DNA of 22,654 nucleotides from Gnetum montanum (Eukaryota; Streptophyta; Gnetopsida; Gnetales; Gnetaceae): positions 53,530-76,183 of the forward strand of contig MNCI01035830.1 of assembly GCA_015680685.1 (NCBI GenBank). Reading direction: 5' to 3'. The stretch's first letter is position 1, and each line of letters opens with the position of its first letter. The position numbers and the translations under genes were made by a program. Below, piece after piece: positions 1-8,541 of the stretch. Below the pieces are notes generated by a model, which was not told where the DNA came from, ran no database searches, and was given only the letters and a program-made list of their open reading frames with translations.

Positions 1-728
1 CTATGCTCAACCATACGAATACAAGCATCCATGCATGATCCAGTTGAATTCCAAGGACTAAGTGCTTATGCGCCTTTGTGGAACAAGGATGGGTTGATCA
101 ATCGTTGTCTTCCCAAGCTTACTTGTATAGCACAATTGTATGGTTAAGTAAACTGGAGGTACTTGATTTTTATAGTTTTTTTTTTTGTTTTTATGTCCTA
201 GTGCTACAAAGGGAGGAGAGAGATAACTAAGTAACTAATTTTAATTTAACTACTTAACTATGCTTTAACTAGTCCTAACACCAGCATCCGTTCTCACTTT
301 TCGTACACATCTTGAACCAGTGCAACACTACTGGGATTACCAAACACTAATTGTTTCTAGGTTACCAAGTGTTACACACATGCTTGAAGTGATCATACTG
401 AGTGTGTTTACTTAGGAGAGTTGTAGGGTGAGAGAGAGAACATTAATTAACTAAGAAAAGAATTAAGTAACAGTAATTAACATTAATTAATCTATTCTGA
501 ATGTTACAAGGTTTATCACAAAGTTCATCTTTATTGCCGTACACAAGGTGTGCTTAGGTACACAATGCTCAAATAAAGATTCGTTCACTTTATGACTCCT
601 ACTGTGGGCACTCAGAAATAATTCTATCTCTGGAAAGGAAAAAAAGGCAAGAGTTTGGGTAAGGGACTAAAGCTAACTATGCAAACCAAGTGCGCTTGCC
701 TCTTATTTATAGGCATCGAGGCAGGCCC
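1..728 (-). repeat. LTR of element A's family, inverted copy, cut by the window start
   Basis: Read on the minus strand, this stretch matches the forward LTR at about 729-1498 along nearly its whole length. Shared blocks include the promoter-proximal 'aataagagg' region, the 'cttggtaacctag' and 'ttgcactggttca' stretches, and the end near 'catatggttgag'. Identity by eye is roughly three quarters, clearly lower than between element A's own two LTRs, so it is a different, older or sister-subfamily LTR. Its terminal bases lie before position 1. A TATAAATA box is preserved on the minus strand at 704-711, whereas both LTRs of element A have lost it. I cannot tell whether this is a solo LTR or the 5' LTR of an element extending leftwards. 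Confidence 0.85.
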
Positions 729-1498
729 TGATATCGCGTACGCGATATTGCGTCCTACCTCATCTTCTACAAATAAGAGGTGGCGCCCTTTGTTTTGGGA
801 GTTAGACTTAAACCCTTAGCTAAACTTTTGCAGTTTTACCATTTCAGAGTTAGAATAATTCTTGTGTGCCCGTAGTAGGAGTCATAGAGTGAACGGATCT
901 TTATTCAAGCAATTTGTACCTGAGCACACATTTGTGTACAACAATAAAGACAAACTTAATGATAAACCTTGCAGCGTACAAACTAAGCTAAATAGTAATT
1001 AATTATTGTTGAATGTTTAATTGCTTTCCTAGTTAATTAATCTATCTCTCAACCTTTGACTCTCCTAGTTAAGTACACTCAGTACAATCACTTTGAGCAT
1101 GTGTGTAGTGCTTGGTAACCTAGTAACAATTAGCATTTGGTAATCCCAATAGTGTTGCACTGGTTCAGGATGTGTATAGCAAGTGGGAACAGATACTAAT
1201 GTTAGGAACAATTAGCACTTAGTTAGTGAATAGTTAATGTAAGTTAGTCACTTAGTTCTCATTACCTTCCCCTATTAGCACAAGACATTAAAAAGATAGA
1301 AGTTATAAAAATTATATACCTCAAGCTTGCTTAACCATACAATCGTGACAATACAAGTAAGTTTGGGAAGACAACGATTGATTAACCTTGAGTGTTGCAT
1401 TAAGACGCGTAAGCACTTAGTCCTTGGAGTTAGACCGGATCGTGTGTGAAAAACTGGTATTCATATGGTTGAGTGTAGGGGTACCTCGCCACTCATCA
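729..1498 (+). repeat. 5' LTR of element A
   Basis: This aligns over its full length with 7750-8541. It starts at a TG within the palindromic joint and ends in CA immediately before the primer-binding site. A degraded TATA-like box (tacaaata) lies at 768-775, opposite tatacata at 7815-7822 in the 3' LTR. The exact left end is uncertain by about 20 bases, because the 3' LTR has extra palindromic sequence there and the inverted LTR abuts it. The LTR would supply promoter and polyadenylation signals. Confidence 0.88.
731..748. repeat. 18-bp perfect palindrome at the head-to-head LTR joint
   Basis: The sequence ATATCGCGTACGCGATAT equals its own reverse complement. It lies where the minus-strand LTR copy and the plus-strand LTR meet, so it could be the first bases of either. 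A longer relative of the same palindrome sits at the start of element A's 3' LTR (7757-7778), so it belongs to the LTR start and was not created by the joint alone. Confidence 0.9.
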
Positions 1499-1499
1499 T

Positions 1500-1517
1500 T
1501 GGCACCGTTGTTGGGGA
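1500..1517 (+). promoter_or_regulatory. Primer-binding site, tRNA-Asp type
   Basis: TGGCACCGTTGTTGGGGA lies one base after the LTR's terminal CA. It matches the complement of the plant tRNA-Asp 3' end (TGGCGCCGTTGCCGGGGA) at 15 of 18 positions. The three mismatches are G-to-A or C-to-T changes, as expected from decay of methylated cytosines. This site would prime minus-strand DNA synthesis. tRNA-Asp sites are typical of Athila and several related plant Ty3/gypsy lineages. Confidence 0.85.
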
Positions 1518-1643
1518 CTTAGTTGTTTGTGCGCTACGTAGAACATAGAAAATCATTTATATCATTGGAACGCTAGAACGAACCCTTAGGGTTAATTAAG
1601 GAAAGATAAGACAACGGTAAATCGCACACCAAACAAGACCAAA
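1518..1643 (+). other. Element A leader between primer site and gag
   Basis: This short untranslated leader lies between the primer-binding site and the first plausible gag ATG at 1644. No open frame or clear structure was seen. Confidence 0.5.
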
Positions 1644-2613
1644 ATGTCTTCTTCTTCGCATAAGAGCACTTCACTGCCTAGGACTAACACAAGAGACAGT
1701 CGGTGGCATAATACACGTAATCAAGATCCGCTAGTTCCTTAACAATTTCATGTGGTATATATACTCATCACAATGAGTATGTACCTGACTTTACCTTTAT
1801 TCTCCATCAAGATGAACAACTACGTTGGAGAGACTTGGAAGGTAACATAGTGTTGCCTCCAAACTGATTAGTCCCCAACATACTCCTTTGTGCTCTCTCA
1901 CGAATAGGCATGTCATTTTTGTATGTAGAATATATTGCATGCGATTATGACACAAGGGACTACCATCCCACAGAAGCGCAATGTCAAAGGGACTTACGAC
2001 AAGAGAGATATCATACATCCTTAAAGGGTAAATGGTCCCATAATGCTTCGCATGTCTTGAGTGAAATTGAGGGTGGTGAACAACTACGTTGGAGAGACTT
2101 GGAAGGTAACATAGTGTTGCCTCCAAACTGATTAGTCCCCAACATGCTCCTTTGTGCTCTCTCACGAATAGGCATGTCATTTTTGTATGTAGAATATATT
2201 GCATGCGATTATGACACAAGGGACTACCATCCCACAGAAGCGCAATGTCAAAGGGACTTACGACAGGAGAGATATCATACATCCTCAAAGGGTAAATGGT
2301 CCCATAATGCTTCGCATGTCTTGAGTGAAATTGAGGGTGGTGAACTTGCTTCAACAGGTTCCCCACCAAACGATGTTCCTTCTCCTAACAATGGTCAGAA
2401 GGTGGTGTATCAGAACCTACAATCCACTGTTCACAACCCTAGTTCTGATACCCACGAACACGAAGTGTTCAAAGAAGGAACACAACCACATGATAAGGGC
2501 GGACATTCTAATCGTAATCATGATCGTGGACGAGACCACCAAAGAGAAGGTAGAAAAAACCATCATGGTGATGGTTCTTTTTCTTCTTCACCTTCATCAT
2601 CACATTCACCCTC
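1644..2613 (+). pseudogene. gag: gag, N-terminal part (broken)
   Basis: The likely start is ATG at 1644, giving MSSSSHKSTSLPRT and then a stop after about 35 codons. The coding signal resumes in another frame (frame of 1910) from about 1770 and runs to past 2613. The protein has an unrecognised 88-residue N-terminal domain, present twice because of the 264-bp tandem duplication and containing motifs such as YHPTEAQCQRDLR and HNASHVLSEIEGG. It then has a Ser/Pro/His/Arg-rich linker (GSFSSSPSSSHSPSPS) that resembles the linker in element C (~15909-16020). Defects are one frameshift near 1735-1770 and a TGA after LPPN in both copies of the duplicated unit. Gag would form the virus-like particle. 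The N-terminal domain is not identified beyond its position. Confidence 0.65.
1813..2340 (+). repeat. 264-bp tandem duplication inside gag (2 copies)
   Basis: Units 1813-2076 and 2077-2340 differ at only three positions, all transitions. The pentamer tgaac occurs at 1813, 2077 and 2341, which marks a microhomology junction. The length equals 88 codons, so the frame is kept. At about 1% divergence this duplication is far younger than the element's insertion (LTRs near 10%), unless the copies were homogenised or misassembled. Confidence 0.95.
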
Positions 2614-3420
2614 TCCTTCGGTGTCCAGACATAGTCATAAGGAAACCAATCATTAGGATAAAGGGAAATAGAGTGAAAAACATCGATGAGATAATCGAGA
2701 ACGAGGACAAGGGCACTCTAAGGAATAAAGGCATGGAATAAGGGAGAGTAGGGAACCACATAGATACCATAGACGCTATGAATGAGATGACCACGAAGAA
2801 CCCCTACTCGCAACTAGGAGTATGCTAGATATAACAGAGGCCATAAGAGTTCCCACAAGACATCAAAAATATAGTAGACATGAATAATATCCCATGGTTT
2901 GAGGGGGGATACAATGCTGATCCTCAAAATCATTTACAAGCATTCCACGATGCATGTTCCTTGAAGAACATAGAAAACGAATAGCAAAAATTGAAGTTGT
3001 TCCTAAGGACACTAGTGAAAAAAGTTGAAAGCTGGTACCGGTCCTTAGCACCGAAATCCGTTCGGAGGTGGAGTACAATGTTAGAACTGTTTAATGATAA
3101 GTACCAAACGTACTCCTAAGTGTCTAACCTGTGAAAGAAAATCCAAGAATGGAAGCAAAAAAATCATGAACCATTGGATGCTGCCATGGTCTACTATTAT
3201 GCACCATTACATCGTTGCCCTGGCCATGGTTATTCACAACGGGATCAACTACGTCATCTCGTAGATGGACTTAGGCATGAAACAAGAAGAACTCTTGGGA
3301 CGTATGCCAAGGAAGGTTATCGGAGCTTAGGTCTCATCAAATCCATAGATTGTTAGAGCAAGTAGCCAAAGAAGAAGGTGAGGTATGGAAGAGAGAAAGT
3401 GCAGAAGAGTACAACCGAGA
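2614..3420 (+). pseudogene. gag: gag capsid unit, copy 1 (broken)
   Basis: This is the first of two tandem gag units. It starts in the Ser/His-rich linker, continues through EEPLLATRSMLDITEA, then DMNNIPWFEGGYNADPQNH. The retrotransposon-gag capsid core follows near 2988-3116 (LKLF, ESWYRSLAP, RRWSTMLELFNDKY) and then a segment with RCPGHGYSQRDQLRHLVDGL near 3205-3270. This order matches plant Ty3/gypsy Gag (Retrotrans_gag family). The reading frame changes between about 2860 and 2990; copy 2 has an extra dozen or so bases here, so a deletion occurred in this copy. Stops lie at the end of NDKYQTYS and shortly after, the second of them shared with copy 2. The far end runs in frame into copy 2. 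Confidence 0.85.
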
Positions 3421-4214
3421 TCCTTCGGTGTCCAAACATAGTCATAAGGAAACCAATCATGAGGATAAAGGGAAACAGAGTTAAAAACATCGATGAGACA
3501 GTTGAGAATGAGGACAAAGGCACTCTAAGGAATCAAGGCATGGAAGAAGGAAGAGTAGGGAACCACATAGACACCATAGACGCTATGAACGAGATGACCA
3601 TGAAGAACCCCTACTTGCAACTAGGAGCATGCTAGATATAACGGAGGCCATAAGAGTTCCCACAAGACATCAAAAAGATAGTAGGATTAAGAGGTTAGAC
3701 ATGAATAACATCCCATGGTTTGAGGGGGGATACAATGCTAATCCTCAAAATCATTTACAAGCATTCCACGATGCATGTGCCTTGAAGAACATAGAAAAAA
3801 ATAGCAAAAATTGAAGTTGTTCCCAAGGACACTAGTGAAAAAAGCTGAAAGCTGGTACCAGTCCTTAGCACTGGAATCCATTCGGAGGTGAAGTACAATG
3901 TTAGAACTGTTTAATGATAAGTACCAAACATACTCCTGAGTGTCTAACCTGTGAAAGCAAATTGAAGAATGAAAGCAAGAAAATCATGAACCCTTGGATG
4001 CTGCATCGTTGCCCTGGCCATGGTTATTCATAGCTAGATCAACTACGCCATCTCGTAGATGGACTTAGGCATGAAACAAGAAGAACCCTTGGGACGTATG
4101 ACAAGGAAGGTTATCGGAGCTTAGGTCTCATCAAATCCATAGATTGTTAGAGCAAGTAGCCAAAGAAGAAGGTGAGGTATGTAAGAGAGAAAGTGTAGAA
4201 GAGTATAACCGAGA
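3421..4214 (+). pseudogene. gag: gag capsid unit, copy 2 (broken)
   Basis: This is the second gag unit, about 8% different from copy 1 over the first ~220 bp by hand count. The frame of 3422 is open from 3629 to about 3805 (LDITEAIRVPTRHQKD, then IPWFEGGYNANPQNH). A one-base loss in the A-run near 3796-3801 then shifts it to the frame of 3811, which carries the capsid core (LKLF, AESWYQSLALESIRRW). About 30 bases present in copy 1 (near 3184-3212) are missing here, removing the YYY motif region. Downstream this copy continues in the same frame into the linker and protease, so it is the copy connected to the rest of the polyprotein. Confidence 0.85.
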
Positions 4215-5220
4215 TCCTTCCCTCTAAAAAAGGGGAGTGAGATTCTGTGAGGTGGAAGAAGAGTCACCACTTGAAGAGATGGTGAATAGGAAAACTTTGC
4301 CGCTCCAAAAGTTAACAACTGAAGTAACAGCAAAGGTAGATCAAATGTGGGACTCCCTGGATAGTAGGTTTGAAACTGTTCTTAAGATTGTAGAGGAGTC
4401 TAGAGAGAGAGGTAGTGAGCATGACAAAAAGAAAAAGAGAGAAGTAGACTATGTATGTAACAAGGGTAAGGGTAAAATGGCCATCACCGAAGAGGTTGTG
4501 GATTCAGACATAGACAATGACAGTGGATGTGAGATATACCAATACGACCATCCTAAGGGATGTTGCCCAGTAATCTTACATCTACAAGAGTCTGGGGTGT
4601 ATGCACTTAGCCCATGATTTAATAAATGGCAAGCACCCCAACAGTTACCTTATCCCCAAGGTAACCCAAGATAGTTCCACCAACCTTCAACATATTATCC
4701 AAGTGGAACTCCACCATAACCCATTAAGCAACATCAAGAGTGGCAATACCCACAGTCGTGGGGGATGCCACCACAAAGGGAACAACAATACCCCTACCAG
4801 CAACCAGACCCATATGGCTACTACATGCAACATTCAATCTCTCTACGTGACTTTGTTGATCATGTTACACCACATCATCACTACCAAGCTCATGAGTATT
4901 TTATAACTCCTTCTCCTAGGGGAGATAACCCACAAACATATCATCCTTCGAATCCATCTACAACTCTCATACCAATAGCTCCATTACCACCTACTCCAGC
5001 AATGCAAGGGGAGCTTCCTACTCAACCACAACAACGTAATGCCACGAGGGCTGTGAATCCTCAAATTGCAGTTGGTTCTAACAACCTTATGAAGAAAAGA
5101 CTTTTCTTCAAAACCAATAGTCCAATCAAGCCCTCACAACCACAAGCAGTTGAACCTCTGAATGCCTCTCCATCAAATAAGGCTTCAGAGCTACCTTCAA
5201 ACCAAACACTAAGCTCAACG
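4215..5220 (+). pseudogene. Gag C-terminal/linker region, Pro-Gln-rich
   Basis: This is one continuous frame (that of 4237 and 4765) with a few stops (e.g. 4615-4617). It begins with a charged, coiled-coil-like part (VEEESPLEEMVNRKTLPL, then VDQMWDSLDSRFETVLKIV) and a basic KKKKREVDYV stretch. A Pro/Gln/Tyr-rich section follows, with runs such as QREQQYPYQQPDPYGYY near 4771-4830 and many Pro and Asn further on. I see no clear CCHC zinc knuckle. The region connects gag copy 2 to the protease in the same frame, so it is the Gag-protease linker of the polyprotein. No more specific function can be assigned. Confidence 0.65.
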
Positions 5221-5994
5221 CATACGGTTATGTTAACACATGTCATTATTGATTGGATTAAGGTGGGCCACCTTCCTAGGAAATTCTTTGACCCTGGAAG
5301 CCCTATAATCTATCTCCAAGTCACTAGGAATGAATCATGTAAAGATCTTCTGGACTAAGGTTCCGGAGTCAACTTAATATCACAAGAAATGTACAAAGCC
5401 TGGAACCTGCCTCCATTAAGGGAGAGCAATATTCGCCTAGAGCTGGTCGACCAATCCATCACTGTTCCATTGGGACTGGTGGAGGACATCATTACCACTG
5501 TGTGTGGGTGGACATACCCAGTTGATTTCCTAGTGATACAAGTAAACAATGATAAAGGGGACTTCCCAATAATAATGGGAAGGGCATGGCTAAGTACTAT
5601 AGATGCACGCCTAGGAATCCACCATCTTTCCCTAGAAATATCTAAGGAAAACACTTTTGGGAAGATCAAGAAAAAGAAGGTTCCATGCATCACATATAGT
5701 GACACAAGGTGCAATTGCATGCAAAGATCATGGGTTATGCAAAGTTTATCATTGCTTGCATGCAACCGATGTGCACAAGAAATTAACATACAAAAGTGCT
5801 TGTATGTGGCAACCACACAAAAAGAAGACACCCGATGGTTGATAGCTAATCAGGAGAGCAACTCACCAACGTGCATGGAATTAACTGAGGGAATAACCTA
5901 CACCTACATCGAAAGCTTAGATGCATCTTCCAACATAGTCATGGGGGAGATGGCCACCTCTGCTAATCATTTGAGTTCCTTAGTTTCTTTTTAA
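5221..5994 (+). pseudogene. Retrotransposon aspartic protease, stop in active site
   Basis: This is a retropepsin-like protease of a plant Ty3/gypsy element, which would cleave the Gag-Pol polyprotein. The frame of 5389 shows the family order: LLD-stop-GSGVNLIS at 5347-5382, where the catalytic Asp-Ser/Thr-Gly is expected, then NIRLELVDQSITVPLGLVED, then YPVDFLVIQV, then FPIIMGRAWLSTIDARLG near 5560-5616. The last corresponds to the conserved hydrophobic-Gly-Arg motif near the protease C-terminus. The middle active-site residue is a TAA stop at 5356-5358, so this copy cannot give active enzyme. From about 5660 the frame stays open, but the sequence is unrecognised until GEMATSANHL near 5947, which begins the 3' tail shared with element C. 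The pol genes expected in between are absent. Confidence 0.87.
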
Positions 5995-7749
5995 GCTTTT
6001 GTTTTACACATTTTTTTTACAAATTTCTTTAACTTTTCTTGTTTTTCTTTTACAACATTGTTCATACTTTTTCATTTCTTGGTGTGCTTTTTTGTTTTGT
6101 TAGGTTCGTCACCTAATAAGTGCTCCTGATGGTGGTATGAATTGTATTCTCTTGATTGCTAATGTTTGGTTTTTACTTTAGAGTTATAATGTTGATACTA
6201 AGGTATGGTTCTTTTGATATAACAAGCAATGAGTCCACATCACCCATGCATTTATGAATTTCTATGGTCTCTCTTGGTTGGGAAGTGTATAGCTTCTTTC
6301 TTAATAATGAAACTATTAATGAATTGTTGACTGGGCATTTCTTTGGCTAAGGAAAGACTCAAGGACTGAAAAGGGTGTGACTTCAAGGGGATTTGATGCA
6401 TTTGTGCTGGCCATTCTCTTGGGTGCTTGGATGTTTTCTTCTTGAGTTTTTCTTGCCATTCTGACATTGCTCTATTATTAGGAAGCTGAGCTAATAAAAA
6501 TAATAAGTTTTTGCATGGTGTGGTTCTCATGCAATGTTCCCTCTAACTAAGGCCCTCTCTTGTTTCCTACCTTTTCCTTTCTCATTTCTTCAGAATGGTG
6601 GTGACACTTTGGCAGAAGCATTCTTGTTACTTCAAGTGGATGGATTAGCCAAGTGTATTAATGCGAAGTCACTGGAAGTGGATTGTTTGAGGCCATATTT
6701 GGAATGGGATCTACTCATTCACATTAACCACACATGCACAAGGGGTTGTACACCACCTTGTTCTTGGAACTCCATTCCATTTTCTTCTTTCCATCATTCT
6801 TTCTCTGTTTTCCACCTCATTGCCGGTTGTATCAGTAGTCTATATGTTAGTTAATGCATTATTGTCTTTTTGGTAAATTCTTGTGGTTAAGACTTTAACT
6901 CTTGTGCCCGAACAACATTTCCAGAGCCTATGGACTCTTTGAATGTGGGTTTTTCAGGGCATAAAGGGCATAAGCCTACTTTGGGGAGGACCCACTAGCA
7001 TTCCTATTTGATGCATTAGTTAACTTCTTTCTTTTAAACATTTTAGCAGTCATCATCTGTTTTGTTCATTACCACCTTTGACATTCATTTTATCGACGTT
7101 GCCGTTGTTTCTTTTTCTCCATTTTTCTTATTCCTTATCTTTTTCCATTCTATCACTACCGAAGGACCACTCTTAGTCATGGGGGTTCTTGGTCCAATTT
7201 TTTCAATTTTCTCCTAACCCCTACACCTTGGGTAGTCACCAGTGTTATATCTATAGAATTTGTATTAGCCATATCACAACTTAGCCAATGGATCATACAT
7301 CGAGACAAGGTATCAACTGCATTGTGATTTATTTCTCCTTGCTAATATGATATTGTGTTGTGTGTGCAGATGACAATCATACAACAATGGACTGGACTTG
7401 GAGGAAACACTTAGGATGGATTGGTGTTGGAACAGTTGTGTAAGGAACAAGATTGATGGCGTGTTTCTAGATGAACAACAGGAGGCACAATCTTGGCATC
7501 GGTAGCAACACATCTTTTTCTTTTCTCTCTCTCTCTTCTCTCTCAACTGCCAAATAAGGTTGGATGTCAATTGTGTGTAGTGTTCACTCTTGTAGTCATG
7601 AACACTAATATTATCATGTATTGTAATGATTGATCCGTTCATGTGTCACCCCATTCTCCATTAGTGTCATTCAAGTCAATAATCCCATACCTTCCCACTA
7701 TTTTGTAAGGAACTCATGGACGAGTTTTCATTTAGTCATGGGGGTATAA
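5995..7749 (+). other. Element A 3' non-coding internal region
   Basis: About 1.75 kb between the protease frame and the 3' LTR has no convincing coding sequence. It starts T-rich (about 5995-6110). Several blocks match element C in the same order: 6373-6430 with 18041-18097, 6508-6536 with 18158-18187, 6652-6682 with 18381-18410, and 6931-6996 with 18721-18795. The last includes GGGCATAAAGGGCATAAGCC, with a G-rich stretch after it. A CT-rich run lies at about 7507-7541. Just before the LTR, gggggt at 7740-7745 may be a remnant of the polypurine tract that primes plus-strand synthesis. Confidence 0.7.
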
Positions 7750-8541
7750 TGAGTCACGATATCGCATATGCGATATCGCATTTGCCACGCGATATCATGT
7801 CCTACCTCATCTTCTATACATAAGAGGCAGCGCCCTTTGTTTTGGGAGTTAGACTTAAACTCTTAGCTAAACTCTTACAGTTTTACCATTCCAGAGTTAG
7901 AATAATTCCTGTGTGCCTGCAATAGAAGTCATAGAGTGAATAGATCTTTATTTGAGCAATTTGTACCTGAGCACACATTCGTGTACAGCAATGAAGACAA
8001 ACTTTATGATAAACCTTGCAGCATACAGACTAAGCTAAATAGTAATTAATTATTGTTGAATGTTTAATTGCTTTCCTAGTTAATTAATCTATCTCTCAAC
8101 CTTTAACGCTCCTAGTTAAGTACACTTAGTATGACTGCTTCAAGCATGTGTGTAGCGCTTGGTAACCCAGTAACGATTAGCGTTTGGTAATCCCAGCAAC
8201 GTTGCACTGGTTCAGAATGTGTACAACAAGTGGGAATGGATATTGGTGTTAGGAACAATTAGAACTTAATGAATAGTTAATGTAAGTTAGTCACTTAGTT
8301 CTCCTTACCTTCCCCTATTAGCACAAGAAATTAAAAAGATAAAAGTTATAAAAATCATATACCTCAAGCTTGCTTAACCATACAACTATGACAATACAAG
8401 TAAGTTTGGGAAGACAATGATTGATTAACCTTGAGTGTTCCATTAAGGCACATAAGCACTTAGTCCTTAGAGTTTGACCGGATAGTGCGTGAAACACTTG
8501 CGTTCATATGGTTGAGTGTAGGGGTACCTTGCTACTCATCA
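7750..8541 (+). repeat. 3' LTR of element A
   Basis: This is a direct repeat of the 5' LTR, beginning TGAGTCACGATATC and ending CTACTCATCA. It has a TATA-like box at 7815-7822. At its start it keeps about 20 more bases than the 5' LTR, including a second GATATC-containing motif near 7788-7796. It ends exactly inside a unit of the ~190-bp tandem array. Confidence 0.9.
7757..7778. repeat. 22-bp perfect palindrome at the LTR start
   Basis: The two 11-base arms (CGATATCGCAT and ATGCGATATCG) are exact reverse complements with no spacer. The tract lies 7 bp inside the LTR end, and another GCGATATC follows about 10 bp later. The core differs from the 731-748 palindrome by CATATG against CGTACG, that is, by paired changes that keep the symmetry. 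Confidence 0.92.

Larger units (their letters stand above)
2614..4214 (+). repeat. 807-bp in-frame tandem duplication of gag capsid
   Basis: Unit 1 is 2614-3420 (807 bp, 269 codons) and unit 2 is 3421-4214 (794 bp after small deletions). The hexamer tccttc recurs at 2614, 3421 and 4215, marking a microhomology junction. The joint between units keeps the gag frame. Divergence of about 8% is close to that of the LTRs, so the duplication probably happened around the time of insertion or in the parent element. Confidence 0.93.
729..8541 (+). mobile_element. Element A: gag-protease LTR retrotransposon (Ty3/gypsy), no RT/RH/IN
   Basis: A pair of direct LTRs (about 729-1498 and 7750-8541) encloses a primer-binding site, a Gag region, a protease and a long 3' non-coding segment. 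A hand count over the last ~170 bp of the LTRs gives about 18 differences (near 10%), mostly transitions, so the insertion is old. No reverse transcriptase, RNase H or integrase motif is found between the protease (ending ~5994) and the 3' LTR. Comparison with element C, which keeps an integrase before the homologous 3' tail, indicates that pol was deleted just upstream of ~5940. Mobility would have depended on proteins supplied by relatives. The five bases after the 3' LTR (atctt, 8542-8546) are not repeated before 729, so no target-site duplication is seen and the left flank appears rearranged. The non-chromoviral (Athila/Tat-like) lineage call rests on the primer site and gag style. Confidence 0.88.

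Noticed and set aside
1-1498. Large terminal inverted repeats of a DNA transposon or foldback element
   Set aside because: Each arm is an LTR: the right arm has a matching direct copy at 7750-8541 and a primer-binding site after it, so the inversion comes from two LTRs.
1797-2369. 190-codon minus-strand open frame
   Set aside because: It is the antisense of the duplicated gag region; its internal repeat is simply the 264-bp duplication, and no family is recognisable.
5355-5831. 158-codon minus-strand open frame
   Set aside because: It is antisense to the protease, whose + strand motifs are clear.
6252-6854. Open frames in element A's 3' region (minus 6252-6530, plus 6534-6854)
   Set aside because: The matching region of element C does not preserve these frames, while DNA blocks are conserved regardless of frame.
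7355-7645. Possible splice acceptor (tgtgtgtgcag) followed by an exon
   Set aside because: No open frame with coding character follows on the + strand, and no donor or upstream exon was found.
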